The translations under genes and the position numbers were made by a program. Of a stretch of DNA of 64,000 nt, positions 29,950 to 41,089 are shown piece after piece (within the stretch, counting starts at the first letter, position 1; every line of letters starts with the position of its first letter). Source of the stretch: Nematopogon swammerdamellus (taxonomy: Eukaryota; Arthropoda; Insecta; Lepidoptera; Adelidae); NCBI GenBank assembly GCA_946902875.1, contig OX336349.1, positions 15,895,891 to 15,959,890 of the forward strand. Direction: 5' to 3'. The notes under the pieces are model-generated. The model worked only from the letters and a program-made list of their open reading frames with translations. It did no database searches and was not told the DNA's origin.

Positions 29950-30098
29950 CCAGTGTAGCCGGCACGACCAAAAGGAAGCACTGACATGGCACCTAGTTCA
30001 CCAAGGTGTTAGGTAAGTACACGAGGTGGGTAAGTATATGGGCTGAAAATACAGATGTTGTAGGTGATGTAGCCAACCGTGTCAGTTGCCAAAAAAAA
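29950..30098 (+). repeat. SINE-like family W fragment with A-tail
   Basis: GTGTAGCCGGCACGACC, AAGCACTGACATGGCACCTA and GATGTAGCCAACCGTGTCAG plus an A-run; a 20-30 bp internal expansion relative to other copies. Confidence 0.65.
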
Positions 30099-30104
30099 GT
30101 TACA

Positions 30105-30300
30105 GAAAGCGTGACATGTGGCGCCGAGACACCCAATATAAGGTGTCTAACGACGCCCATGGACATTCGGTCGCATGCGGGGGTTGCGGCCGGCCGGACA
30201 GGTGCCTATTCACACTGTACTTGGGGGAAAATTATGGGCAGGGAGGGCGTTCCAGAGTTTACTAGTTCTGTGGAGGAAAGATCTGCAGACTTGATTGATG
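30105..30300 (-). mobile_element. CR1-like LINE 3' tail fragment
   Basis: On minus ends CATGGGCGTCGTTAGACACC then GGCGCCACATGTCACGC; the interior matches the C-terminal coding part of the 9671-10185 copy (ACTTGGGGGAAAATTATGGG on plus). Confidence 0.68.
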
Positions 30301-30444
30301 CGGTCCAGCAGTTATTTCCAGGGATGGAATCCATGCCCAGTGCGTGTGGTGCCTGTCCATGGCGTTGTTCATCTCACCTGCTACACTCGCATGTCAGCCA
30401 ATTACAGCCAATCAGTTCCTTTTTCTTCATGTAGGTAATTTAGT

Positions 30445-30755
30445 ATGGGTGGCTGAGCACAGGCTCTGCCACGGGCCAATATCACCTCCTAGACGTAGAA
30501 GATGCCATATCGGAGACTTCCCTTTGGATTGCTGAATATACTGGACTAGAGGAGAGCACAGCCAAGGCTGCTATGCGTCCATCTTAGTTTCAGTACGGTG
30601 GTAACGACCCAGCAAGGGACCTACAGTTTTACACCGGTTCCGAACGGTGGAGCAGCAGGGTCAGTAGGTAAGCGCGTAAATGTTTCCGACAGAAAAAAAA
30701 TATAGGTGCATGTCGAGCGGATTCGAACCTCGGACCACCTGCCACCTATATACCT
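30445..30755 (-). mobile_element. tRNA-headed SINE family S copy
   Basis: The head on minus carries GTCCGAGGTTCGAATCCGCT (box B) at about 30745-30722. The body includes (plus) GGAGACTTCCCTTTGGATTG, GACCTACAGTTTTACACCGG and TGGAGCAGCAGG. Aligns along its length with 58700-59035. Confidence 0.7.
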
Positions 30756-31394
30756 ATATGTAATATCTTTACGGAGCCAAGTGCCACACCCATACTTCCA
30801 GGAAGAAATCTCTGCCCTGGAACCCTAAAAACGGCCAAGACCGAGTCAGGCTCGCATAATTAGGTTAATAAAAACGTATTATAAATTCCAATAATAGGAC
30901 AATTTTATGCAACAAATAGTAGCGTATCCGCTTTACATCCGTAGTGGTACTGACAACATGCAACCTCTTGCATAAACGCAGAATCAGTATCTCATTTGTG
31001 ACAGAATATCTTCTCCCTTTCATAGTGAGTATTAAAATAATTTACACGTGATTGTCGCCTCTACCGACAATATGTATGCAAGTCTACAAGTCTACGCAGG
31101 AGTCGAAGCACCTCCTTGATGTCATAAGCCACGCCCCGTTCCGACTTTTTTCTAGCGTATGTTATTCCCTTAAGTCCTTTCCCTTTGGTGTACTTTATGG
31201 AAAGTCCACAATTTGAGCTCACTCTTATGAAAGAGTTTAATTCTCTAATAGAACGTCCTAAGAGGCCCTGGCAATACCTTAGTATAGTGGCCTGCGTCGC
31301 GTAGCAGCTGCCGCACTACCAGATATAGCTTTAAAAGTGGAGCGTTGGCGGCGCGCAGCTAAAAGGAAAGTGAAACCACGGAGACCCTACGCGT

Positions 31395-31430
31395 TATAAA
31401 ACTTGTCACCGCGGCGCCTTCGAGCTCAGT
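31395..31430 (+). promoter_or_regulatory. TATA box and initiator of the secreted-protein gene
   Basis: TATAAAA at 31395-31401 lies 33 bp before the A of TCAGT (31426-31430), the arthropod initiator motif. The predicted start at 31428 gives a 120-nt 5' UTR before ATG 31548. Inferred from motif spacing only. Confidence 0.6.
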
Positions 31431-31449
31431 ACGAGTTCGCTGCTGCTCC

Positions 31450-31512
31450 TGTCGACGCGTCGCAACACGCAACAACACGCCGCAACGCGCAACAACACGC
31501 CGCAACGCTCCA
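31450..31512. repeat. 20-bp tandem repeat in the 5' UTR
   Basis: CGCAACAACACGCCGCAACG occurs twice in tandem with a partial copy before it, inside the predicted 5' UTR. Confidence 0.7.
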
Positions 31513-31547
31513 CTACACGCAGCTGGACGAGACAACACGAGGACAAG

Positions 31548-31556
31548 ATGAAAATG
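31548..31556 (+). CDS. Secreted-protein gene, coding part of exon 1 (Met-Lys-Met)
   Basis: ATGAAAATG directly followed by donor GTCAGT, phase 0. Joining to 39264 completes a signal peptide; reading on into the intron gives an unremarkable 70-residue frame, which I reject. Confidence 0.72.
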
Positions 31557-34500
31557 GTCAGTGAACATTTGTGCGTTTTCGCATTAGCATACGGGCATTA
31601 CACCACAACGGGCGCAGACAGCCCATCCGTATTCCTGAAACGAAATAAATGTCTAACAAATACGCCCGAACTATTAGAAATATCGTCTTTAGGCGTTCTA
31701 ACTTCTAGGCGCATATTCTTCGCTGCTCGTGTGAAGGAAGACATCTGGAAATGTGGATAATCACAAAAATGGATTCAGGATGAATTTAAAAATAATAGCC
31801 CCACTGTATCTCTCCCCGTGCACGTCGTAAAAGGTGACTGAGGTATAAGGACAGGATGCCGCGCTTAAGGGCGGCATGCTGGCCACCCCTCAACTTGGCA
31901 CGGTCTTTCAACAGGCATGTAGGGTCTTCGTGCCTTACTTGCTGCTTGACTCGTGACTGCTTGACTGTTATCTCGTCCGAATACTTTGCGGAACGTGGTG
32001 GTCGGTGTCGTGCTGTTATTTGCCAGAGCCCTTGCAGCACAACCGAGAGCACAACACGGATTTCTCTGCTTATCCCCATTGTCGGAATACGGCTGTTGGT
32101 ATATACATAAATATGTGTATGTATGTTTGGTCTTTCTTCGGGACGTACATTTTTGGTCCGCCTACAAACCGATCTGGACTAGAGGTCCAAGCGATTATAA
32201 CAATCTAGCGATTTGTTATAAATCGCTTGGACCTCCTTATTGATTAAATTGGCTGCGTGTCTCCAGCAACGAGCTCAAACAACCGACAACCTATAAAACG
32301 AGTCTGACAGTGGTCCAGCTGCATAGTTAACGCTATCATAGTAACGTTAAACCGCCCTGAGCCATAAATAAAGAGTCAAGGAATCAGAGTCAGGAAGAAA
32401 TAATTTTAGTAGGTATATGTGGTGGGCACACGCCTTCTTCGAACGCACCGCTCCTCAAAATCGTTCCTGTGTCGTCGTACGTACCGCGAAAATATGAAAC
32501 GCTCTTCCGGGGAGCGTTTCCTGACTCCCACAACCTGGGCCTCTTTAAAAGGTTAGACGACCTTTTTATCCGCCTTAGCTGGGCTTGGTGCCTCACTGAG
32601 CGAGGAGAGGTGGTGTTGGCTGCGTGTGATTGTCTTCATTCGACTGACCGTTGGGCACAGCTACCCAAGCCGGTTCTCTAATAAAAACCTTGAACGTTCT
32701 TCACAGATAGAGGGTTCCGTTGAAGTTTTCTTCTTAAGTAAGGACGGATGGACGGACATACATAACAGATTTTATAAGGGTCCTGGTGCCAGCGTTACTG
32801 GCTACGAGCCTTAAAAACTGCTGGATAACAAATGCACGAAGTTTTCATAATGTTTTTCAACTTCGCAAAACTAGCGAATGAAGTAAGTTCTTGGCCGGTT
32901 TTGTGACAGACTGTGACAAACAAAACAAAGTTGCTTTTACTTCCTTTATAAGCACAAGTTGACATTGACCGAACACGTCTAAAAACACGTCTAAATATCT
33001 ACAAACAATATACCTTTGTAATTATTTTTTGTAAAGTGTAACAGTGAATGTTACGTTCAAGAATAAATCGATCAGATTTACACAACAGTTGCTCGCCTTC
33101 GAAATCGGACCGAGACGTGTTCGGTCAATGTCAACTTGTGCTTATAAAGGAAGTAAAAGCAACTTTGTGTGTTTGTCACAGTGGCAGCTGCAGCTGTTTG
33201 CAACAGCCTGGCTTTTACCGGCTGACCTTACTCAAAACCTTTTCTTAACATTTATGCTTTAAGTATTTATTAATAATTATTATAGGAAAACATGCATACA
33301 GGTACTCATCACATGTTTTTACAACACAGACTATGTCTTCTACGAGCTTTTACGAGATAGACATAGATGCATTTACGACATAGATGCACACGCAATTACT
33401 ATCCTACAGATTTTATGAACGTTGACAAAAGTGAAGGGGTGATTCTGCGCCTGAAACTTGATAAAAAATCACGGAGGAAAACAAGAAAACAATACCGCCA
33501 AGTAGGTACCTACTTAGTCTTTTCGACCTTTCACTAAAGCTCTAAAGCTCGCTTTTTATTGCATAAGCTTGACATTATTTTTGTCGTATGAAATTAGTGT
33601 TCAATAAATTAATAGTTTTGTGTGAGTGAACGTGAGTTTTTGCGATTAAGTCCCAGATGAGGACTACTGCAGCGCTGGTTTTTGAATAGGTTTTTTTTTA
33701 CATTTTAGGCTTTTCGAAATTTGATACGAAATCCTGAAACCGGCCAAGAACTTAATTCGCTAGTTTTCCGCTAAGTTGAAAAACATTATGAAAACTTCGT
33801 GCATTGTTATCCAGCAGTTTTTAAGGTTCTGTAGCTAGCAACGCTGGCACCAGGACCCTTATAAAATTTGTTATGTATGTCCGTCCATCCGTCCCTGAGC
33901 TACCGAGGTTGAAAGTGTCAGGTCATGTCTTCAAAATGTGGTCCACCTTGTCGCTGGCATGGCTTCGCTGGAGTGGTGTTATTGGATGTGACTGATTGCC
34001 CGACATTTTGCCCGATAGACTCCTAGACACAGCCGATGTGCAGGATAAAGAAACCGGCCAAGTGCGAGTCGAACTCGCGCACCGAGATTAGCGCTGCTTC
34101 ATAGTGTTTTCGGTAAATGGCGCACATAAACTTTTTAGTTTCTTGTATGGGGACCCCCGTGAATTTTTTACTTTTTTATTTTTATTATTTTTTGTTAAAT
34201 CGGCCATATACCTATTCTGTGAAAATTTCAACGGGCTACCTAACAGACAGACAGACGGTAATAGGGTCCCGTACGACGGATACGGAACCCTAAAAAAAAG
34301 GTTTCATAAAAAACGTATTTTACTTACCTATAGAGCCGCCGCTACTTACTTGAGCAAGTCGTATGAATTAAGTAATCTGTGGTATGAGTATAGAAATGTC
34401 ATTCTCACCGAGGAGCGACGAAAGTAATTTATTCGTTCGTGTAACAAGTCGTGTTTACTCTCGCAACAACTAATGGTTACTTTCACCGAAATTGGCGCGA

Positions 34501-37500
34501 AATTGACAACCGACACTACTTTCATCGAGTTACGTAAGGTTACTTGCTTGCAATCGGTTAAGGCGTATTTCGGAACGCTGCTATAGAGCGATTCGGCTCA
34601 ATGCACTTTTACTCTTTCAAAGCTAGAGTAGAATACCTTATTTATAGCATTAAGCTCGCTCGCCCCTTGTGCCAACTGATTGATACTATAATTTGGTGTT
34701 AGCAACAAAGGTTACAACAAGTGTTACATACATACATACATGTTAATTAGGTATATTATATCTATATATAGCTTTATAATACGTGGGTATATTTTACGGT
34801 TTTTATTTGTGATAATAATAACCATTTTTAATTAAAAATCGAAATCAACCCCTGAAGCACCTCCTTTTCAACATAAACTAAAAAAAGAATCATCGAAATC
34901 GGTTGATTATTGGACCCAATATTACACGTGAGTCACATAGGTATTAATAATTTTATTTCAAAATTCAAAATGGCACACATTTTTTCCGTACTGTATGCTA
35001 ACAGGCCTGCACCAAGTAAATTTGATAAGGTTCTACCGTTATAGTATTTCGATAGATTATTATCGAACAATTTACAAGGTTTGTCTCGTTGCGCCACGCC
35101 CAGCGAAAGGAAAGCACTTACGTTCTCGCGCTAACAGTGTTCGTTTCGTAAAATTTAGTAGGCGGACCATCAATACCCAGAGGTGACATTGCATATATTT
35201 TATGTTGTCACTAACATTTGGTCGGCGTACACATCATTTGTAGCAGATAGTTTGTCAGTCTCGCTAGCTCGGTGGTGCTGTGGCATCGGCGTTTCAGGCA
35301 GCAGCGGTCTGACTTTGAATGGGCGATCGCCCGACTTTATAATAAACTAGCTTTTGCCCGCGGCTTCGCTCGCGTGAAATTCGTATTTAAAACGAACATA
35401 GTAAGTAAGGCCGCTACCGTACCTTTGTTTCGGCGCGCGGAACAATTCGGTTTGTATGAGAGCCACATCTTAGCGTAGCCGGAACTGAATTTTATTTAGC
35501 CTATTCTGTGTCCCGCATAATTATTATGTGCTTGTACTACGTTTCATCTAATTCGGATGATCGGTTTAAGAGTTATAGAGGAACATACATACATACATAC
35601 ATACAGAAAACATTTCTAAAAATCATCAATTTAGATTTAGTATCATACATAGAGTCTACAAACGCAGTATCTTAAAAAACAAAGTAACTTACTCCATGAC
35701 CATCCCTTACAGATTTATTATTTGTAGAGACCGGATTATATGCAAATGCATATTTGCATATGCATTTGCATATTTAGACCCTTTTTAGTGGTAGTTGCAT
35801 ATTTTAGCAAAAATTTTGAAATCATGCATATTTACGCTCTATCTCGATCTCGTTCGTCTTTCAGATGTCTCACATAGTGACACTACGACATTCGATCGCT
35901 AAGCGCGCGGCTAGCGAGCTGATCGCGCGCGATCAGAGCTATTCCCGAGCAATCTCAAATAAAAGTTCAAAACATACTGAACAATAACCCAGGGTTTGAA
36001 CCCTTGTGCCAAGTTGATAGCTTCATCAACGGGCCTGGTGAAATGTTGCCCGCCACAATAAGTCCAAACATCGCACCCAAATTTAAATTCTGTCCCGTCA
36101 CGTCAGTAGATGTAGAACGATCCTTTTCCGCCTACAAAAATATATTAAGCGATCGTAGACACAATTTGTCTACAGAACATTTAGAACCAGTACTTGTCAG
36201 TCAAATTCAAATTCAAATTCAAATTCAAGATTTTTTCAGTCTCGCTATAGTCGCAGTCGTATACATTTTTAAAGGTACATTGTTAATTTCATTGTAAAAT
36301 ACATTTTGTAATTGATATTTTCAAAAATACGATTAATAATAGCTTACTAAAATAAAAACATTTAAAAATGCGACTTCCTTTATTATTTCAGGGTGCATAT
36401 TTTGGCCCTTTTTATGGATTTTCGTGCATATTTTAGCTATTTTTATTGCATATTTGCATGCATATTTTGGGCTTTTTTTGTTGCATATAATCCGGTCTCT
36501 AATTATTAGTATATTGATATTGATTGATTGATGATATTGATATTTTTATAATGTAACTACCTATTATAAAATTGCGATTTTTTTGTTTAATTGTTGTTTT
36601 GTGCGCTATTCTTTCTTTCACCTCCTCGAAAGTCGATGCCGCTTCTATTTTACTTATATCGAAGGGGCGAACGTTTTCCGTTATGGTGTCGCAATACTGC
36701 CCACGCGCTGATTTGTTACGTTCGTGCGTGACTTTTGTTACCTAACAGGTACCTACTAGGATGTCGTTAATTTTAACGAAGTCGTAGTAAAACGTTTAAC
36801 ACATACCATTGACATATACAGAGTGGGTGGGATATAATATTCTTACATATACATTTCAAGATAGGATTTCGTAACTTCAGGGTTCGAAAGAGGTCCATAT
36901 TTGAAGACGAAAAGCTCTGACACTTTTTCCCAAATTCGGTAATTTTACAGTACTTTTTGATGAAAATAGTTTCATCGAGCTTTGGTGGACAGTTACCGTC
37001 CACCTTTATTAAATAAATATAAAATGACTAACTTTCATGCATTATATTCTCAAATCAAAACAAACGTGCAGCTCGCGCAACATAATTTGATGGCTTAGTG
37101 AAGGGAGATTCCCTTCACTAAGCCATAAAACTTTATTATGCGAACTGCACGTTTGTTTTGATTTGAGGATAGTAGAATTGATCTGCATGTAGATAAATTC
37201 CAAACACTTAAATTTGAATGACATCAAAAGAAAAAGGCGACTGGACTAGGTCATTGCACTCCCTAGACCTAGACAGCACTGTTGGCAAATCTGCTGCAAC
37301 TGTCCATCGAGTTTTTATTACAATTTTCAATTTTTGTATGTTAAAATTAAATACGGAATTTCGATTTTTGAGTGATAGATAAGGATTTTTTTCTTCTAAT
37401 AATGAGTATTTTCTATTCCTGAAGTGTTTCAAGCTTATCCTGAAACATCCTGTATATTACTAACGTAAGGCCCATATGACATCGATGTCCATACGATAGT

Positions 37501-40500
37501 AACACGAACTCAATTTAAAAATTAGCACGGTATTTAACTCATTTTGAGAAAAAATTTCACACTGTCATCACTATAAATGTGGTGGAAGAAAATAATGCTT
37601 ATAAAATTATTCATTCAAACTAGTCTCAAATTAACTAATTTGCCAAGTAAAAATAATCTGAGAAAGAGAAAACTTTTTTGGTCTTGCAAGTTTACAAATA
37701 CTAGTTTACAATTGGCCTATTAAATATCCATATTATGACAGGGGTGGCATCTAATTCAGAAAAAAGTTTTGCAGAGAAGTGTCGGATTACTTGATATTTA
37801 AAATAAAAATTAGAGCTCCTCCCCCTTAAATAAGGAGCTCAGCACCGCCCTCCTACAACCTTTGTTAAACCACGTTAAACTAATCGATGAATGAAGCGCT
37901 TACCTAGCTAATTGGTGTGTAAGTGGGATTACACGCCGTTTCAAGTTAGACGTGGGTCGGGTCAGACTAACGAATTACCGGACTAGACGTGGGTTAAACT
38001 ACACTAATTACCGGACTAGACGTGGGTTAGACTACACGAAATTCCGGACTAGGCGTGGATGTACATACTATAGTGAAGTTTTTTTCCCACCTCTCAGGGT
38101 ACCAAGTAGAGCTCGTTGCGTAATGTATCTCGTTGTATAGCACGGTTGTATAGTGTCGGTAGGTAGTGCAATCGAGACCAGAGTTACACCCGTTCTGCGC
38201 TACTTCTCGCGGATTGTGTATAATGAAATCAGTTTACTCGGGCCACGAGATCAGATAGTATCAGGTGACGACACCGAACCGGTGATACCCACAATAATAT
38301 GTATTTATTTATTTAAGTAAGTAAGTACACATTATTACGTGCATAGTTATTAGTAAGTATAACTAGGTATGCACTTTAGAAAAAAACCAGCCATCCCTAA
38401 ATTTTCCCTTGCCCCTCACTAGGTGTTAGGCTCAAATTGTAGTCGCCTGGGTTTATACCACCGTACTGGATGTTTTTTTTTTTTATGGAAACTGACATGG
38501 TCGGCTACATCACCTACAACATCCGTGATGTCAGCCCATAACACCGGGTGAACTTGGTGTCACGTCAGTGCTTCCCTTCGGTCGTGCCGGCTACACTGAA
38601 CTGGACGGAAAACACAAACTATTTACATAGCCGTTTCGACCGACCTTTCATTCAGTGCGGTGATACCAACCCGGGCGGGTTAAACCCTACCACCTAGTAA
38701 TATAAGAAGGGAGTCATATCCCTATCCCAGGATGTAAGATGGCCGCATAGCAGCGTCGGTTGTGTTCACCTTCTCGGAGGTGATATTGGCTGGTCAGAGC
38801 ATGTGCTTTGTTTGGCCCCTCTGACTCAGACACCCGACACATAACGGATTACAAAAAAAAAAAATTTTTCCTTGCATTGAATAATGATGATGCAAATCTT
38901 GCATGAAATTTACATTTAGAATTGATATTTATTATATATTTCAGCGGATCAGATGCGAAAATAGAAGAACCTACAGTTATTTATTATCGTAAGTAGGCAC
39001 CTATATAACTCTTCACAGATTTCTTCTTAATCGGAGTGAAATATTTAAATATCTACTGTAGTTACGGTAGATTAGATCCTACGAATCCGTTGAGGCTGGC
39101 AGCAGTCCGGAGCGTACGATCGAATGTCGATGGGCGTCGTTAGACACCTCGTCGGTGGCTCGGCGCCACATGTCGCGCTTTCTACTATAAATCACAAAAA
39201 AGGGATGTTAAGAGAATGTCATACATGAAACTGTCACACAGGTCAATGTTTCTGTTTCTGCAGTTGGTAAGCGTGTTTCTGCTCGGCGCGGTGGCAGCCA
39301 TGCCGCGCTACATCGCTGTGCCGGCCGATCAGATACAGTTCCTGGATCTCGCCGCGCTTCAAGCGCACACCAGGCTGCCGAGACAAACACTGACGCCTCC
39401 GCAGCCGCAGCCGCAGTATGAACCACACTATGAACCGCAGCCCTATAGACTAGGTGAGTAGGTTTAAATAAATATGTAAGTTTTTTTTTTCATTTTCCTT
39501 TCAGAATTACTTTGTCGCTATGAAAAAAGTTCCCGGCAGTCAATCCAGAATCTGTCCAACACCGAACAAAAGATAAAATGTTGGCCAATTAATGACAGCC
39601 TAAATGGTCTTGTTGGATTCTAATTTGAAACTGATAATGCGGAACGAACAAAATTGGACGTGATTTTAGGGTTCTAATGTTATAAATTATAATATAATCA
39701 TAGAATTACAAGGATATCTAGGGAAGGGATGCAACATCTTAATAAATAAAGCGAAGTTTCTACGGGCGATCGGCCGTGTAATGTACGTCAAATTGTTGTA
39801 TTGTTTATTGATAAATTCATATGGCAGTTAGGTTAGGCCGCACTCGAACTTGTCACAATTTGTTCTATCCGGTTCGATTACACCCACGAAGAAAAACCGG
39901 CAAGAAACTTCGCAGGGTATCATATTATATTATATTAATATATGAATATCCAAGTAACTCATGAACCACTTTATCGATTTACATACGGTTTATTCTGTCA
40001 CTATTCTGTCTCAAGATGGTTTTAATCATAATAACCTACGTCATCGGCGACATGAACTATGCGAAGCGAAGCCGCGGCCAAAAGCTAGTCATCATCATCC
40101 ATAAGCTAAGCACATAGGTAACATACATACCTACATATATTATTATTGTTTTGTTCATACAATAATGGCTAATAGCTCAGCCCGAGCGATCCGAAGTGAC
40201 GTCATCAACGTGTAATAAATAAAAAACAAAAGAATAAAGAGTTTGAAAGTGACACTAGAAAGTGCGATCACACCGCCATTGTTAATCCGATTGTAACGCC
40301 ATCTAGTGAAAGTGAAGAGAAGGTCAACTCGGTTCAACTATACTATTGACCGAAAATAGTTGCGTTGATTGATGAGTGCACGATAATGACGCCGAGCAAG
40401 ACTTTTGATTGATGGCATCTAGTTAAATCCCATTTCATTTAGTCATACATATTAAGTTGTGGTTGATAAAAACCTAAAAAAAGCTCATACTGTTGTACAC

Positions 40501-41008
40501 ACGACTGCTCTCATTTCTGACGCTTTAGGAACCTTGTCAAACTAACATTCACTCATTATCCAAATATTTTATTTTGACAGGGTTCCAGAAGTGTGAGAAA
40601 TGAGTGCTGTTGTCTGTACCTATCTTCAGTGTAGAATTTCAAAATATGAGTACAGTGCCGCGCAGCAAATAATGCGTCGCTGTCGCGCGAACTCGCTCGT
40701 CTCTGCACGCTCCAGAACCGGATTGTCTCTTTCTAAAGCTCAACCAATACGCATTATTTACTGGCGGCGGCATTATATCACAAAATTACATATTATACTT
40801 AAACAATCCCTGAATTCTAGTTTCATGTTACAACTCTGCTCCTCCAACAGTGAACGCGGACCCTGACGCGGCCTCCGCGGCGTCCGAGGAGCGCCCGGCG
40901 CGCCACGCACACCACGACGTTGGTGATTACGTCGACTTCGGCGCGCACACCGGCAACCATGGCGCCTTCGGCTGGTACGCCGACTATCCTGTGCACGGAC
41001 ATCATTAG
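31548..41008 (+). CDS. Small secreted, cuticular-protein-like product (three exons, complete)
   Basis: Exons 31548-31556, 39264-39453 and 40851-41008 join (phases 0 and 1) into 118 residues. Residues 1-15, MKMLVSVFLLGAVAA, are a signal peptide. The mature part has a helical stretch (PADQIQFLDLAALQAHTRLP), a Pro/Gln/Tyr-rich segment with repeated YEP(H/Q) words, an acidic Ala/Ser-rich linker (NADPDAASAASEERP), and an aromatic, His/Gly-rich end (GDYVDFGAHTGNHGAFGWYA then YPVHGHH). The TATA promoter, tiny first coding exon and intron within the signal peptide are the usual design of insect cuticular-protein genes. I see no chitin-binding R&R consensus, so the cuticle assignment is an inference; a generic secreted protein is the alternative. 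AATAAA occurs near 41349. Confidence 0.78.
31790..32110 (-). repeat. Dispersed repeat family Y, near-complete copy
   Basis: Plus-strand order is reversed: CCCCACTGTATCTCTCCCCG, CGTCGTAAAAGGTGACTGAG, CTTGGCACGGTCTTTCAACA, CTTACTTGCTGCTTGACTC and AGCACAACCGAGAGCACAAC. Confidence 0.68.
32183..32234. repeat. Hairpin, ~20-bp arms
   Basis: AGGTCCAAGCGATTATAACA and TGTTATAAATCGCTTGGACCT are complementary except for one base; loop about 10 nt. Confidence 0.8.
32560..32670 (+). repeat. Dispersed repeat family V fragment
   Basis: TCCGCCTTAGCTGGGCTTGG, CTCACTGAGCG and GGTGTTGGCTGCGTGTGA; diverged relative of 41625-41745 and 54782-54925. Confidence 0.45.
32741..33895. mobile_element. Large foldback element (1155 bp) containing a second inverted repeat
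   Basis: The outer arms (about 170 bp) pair 32741-32910 with 33715-33895: GGACGGATGGACGGACATAC against its complement, through CTTATAAAATTTG and AACTTCGTGCAT words. Inside, 32911-32980 pairs with 33113-33181 (CGAACACGTCT / AGACGTGTTCG, extending about 68 bp almost perfectly). No coding content. Lies in intron 1 of the secreted-protein gene. Confidence 0.82.
33896..35284. other. Intron DNA, common repeat words only
   Basis: Includes AAACCGGCCAAGTGCGAGTC at about 34051 and GACAGACAGACGG at 34245. No gene or element ends recognised. Confidence 0.4.
35285..35724 (+). repeat. Dispersed repeat invaded by the hAT element
   Basis: Contains the widespread lepidopteran word AGCTTTTGCCCGCGGCTTCG at 35350, a CATA microsatellite, and sequence matching 27507-27735 in reverse. 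The match resumes after the hAT element (36502, ATTATTAGTAT). Confidence 0.7.
35725..36501 (+). mobile_element. hAT transposon, internally deleted, with 8-bp target duplication
   Basis: The ends TAGAGACCGGATTATATGCA and TGCATATAATCCGGTCTCTA are perfect complements. Flanks ATTATTTG (35717-35724) and ATTATTAG (36502-36509) differ at one base. The empty paralogue at 27507-27735 carries a single ATTATTAG. Sub-terminal GCATAT-type words repeat at both ends. Encodes a hAT dimerisation-domain remnant at 36085-36200. Confidence 0.92.
36085..36200 (+). pseudogene. hAT transposase C-terminal dimerisation remnant
   Basis: Frame reads KFCPVTSVDVERSFSAYKNI then LSDRRHNLSTEHLEPVLV. 'S.xVERSFS..K.ILS..R..L...' is the hallmark of the hAT C-terminal (hATC) domain. 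The catalytic DDE region is missing, so the element would need a transposase from elsewhere. Confidence 0.88.
36510..37048. other. AT-rich intron DNA
   Basis: No element ends or coding recognised, apart from the small inverted word GGTGGACAGTTACCGTCCACC at about 36980. Confidence 0.4.
37049..37167. mobile_element. Hairpin MITE-like element, 119 bp
   Basis: The outer arms CTCAAATCAAAACAAACGTG and CACGTTTGTTTTGATTTGAG are exact complements. The inner arms ATGGCTTAGTGAAGGGA and TCCCTTCACTAAGCCAT are also exact. Confidence 0.8.
37945..38060. repeat. 33-bp minisatellite, ~3.5 copies
   Basis: CCGGACTAGACGTGGGTTA-type units start at 37978, 38011 and 38044, with a diverged unit before. The period is exactly 33, so a repeated reading (NYRTRRGLNYT) stays open; nothing else suggests coding. 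Confidence 0.75.
38395..38465 (-). repeat. SINE family S body fragment
   Basis: CCTTGCCCCTCACTAGGTG, GCTCAAATTGTAGTCG and TATACCACCGTACTGGA, in the order of the minus-strand SINE at 58700-59035. Confidence 0.5.
38466..38712 (-). repeat. SINE-like family W, near-complete copy
   Basis: T-run, ATGGAAACTGACATGGTCGG, ATCCGTGATGTCAGCCCATA, CTTCCCTTCGGTCGTGCCGG, CATAGCCGTTTCGACCGACC and GGCGGGTTAAACCCTACCAC. About 90% identical by eye to 62203-62440. Confidence 0.7.
38713..38860 (-). repeat. SINE family S body fragment
   Basis: AGATGGCCGCATAGCAGCG, CACCTTCTCGGAGGTGATAT and GGCCCCTCTGACTCAGACA; compare 41090-41310 (opposite orientation) and 58700-58830. Confidence 0.5.
39095..39190 (+). mobile_element. 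CR1-like LINE 3' tail, last ~90 bp
   Basis: CGAATGTCGATGGGCGTCGT, TAGACACCTCGTCGGTGGCT and GCCACATGTCGCGCTTTCT, 70 bp upstream of exon 39264-39453. Confidence 0.7.
39264..39453 (+). CDS. Secreted-protein gene exon 2
   Basis: Acceptor TTTCTGTTTCTGCAG with a clear pyrimidine tract; donor CTAG|GTGAGT; phase 0 in, phase 1 out. Encodes LVSVFLLGAVAA (signal-peptide core), the PADQIQFLDLAALQAHTRLP segment, and PQPQPQYEPHYEPQPYRL. GC-rich third positions against AT-rich flanks. Confidence 0.82.
39454..40850. other. Intron 2 of the secreted-protein gene
   Basis: Holds a dispersed repeat copy (39789-39915, partner of 9120-9265), the reversed lepidopteran word GCGAAGCCGCGGCCAAAAGC at about 40065, and a TTGTCTCTTTCTAAAGCTC word at 40725 shared with 57200. 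No coding. Confidence 0.5.
40851..41008 (+). CDS. Secreted-protein gene exon 3 (stop TAG 41006-41008)
   Basis: Acceptor CTGCTCCTCCAACAG; phase 1 in. Encodes VNADPDAASAASEERPARH, the HHDVGDYVDFGAH / TGNHGAFGWYADYPV aromatic segment and the HGHH end. The terminal part is the most conserved-looking piece: Gly-aromatic spacing with alternating Tyr, Phe and Trp. Confidence 0.82.
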
Positions 41009-41089
41009 GCTTGCAGTTTTAGGTCTCGTATACGCCCGGTCGACGGATTATAGCGATCTATGTGTAGCCAAATCAGAAGCGCCATCCTT

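Noticed and set aside
31548..31760. 70-residue frame MKMVSEHLCV...
   Set aside because: Reads through a good donor (ATG|GTCAGT) into intron; the spliced product makes a proper signal peptide.
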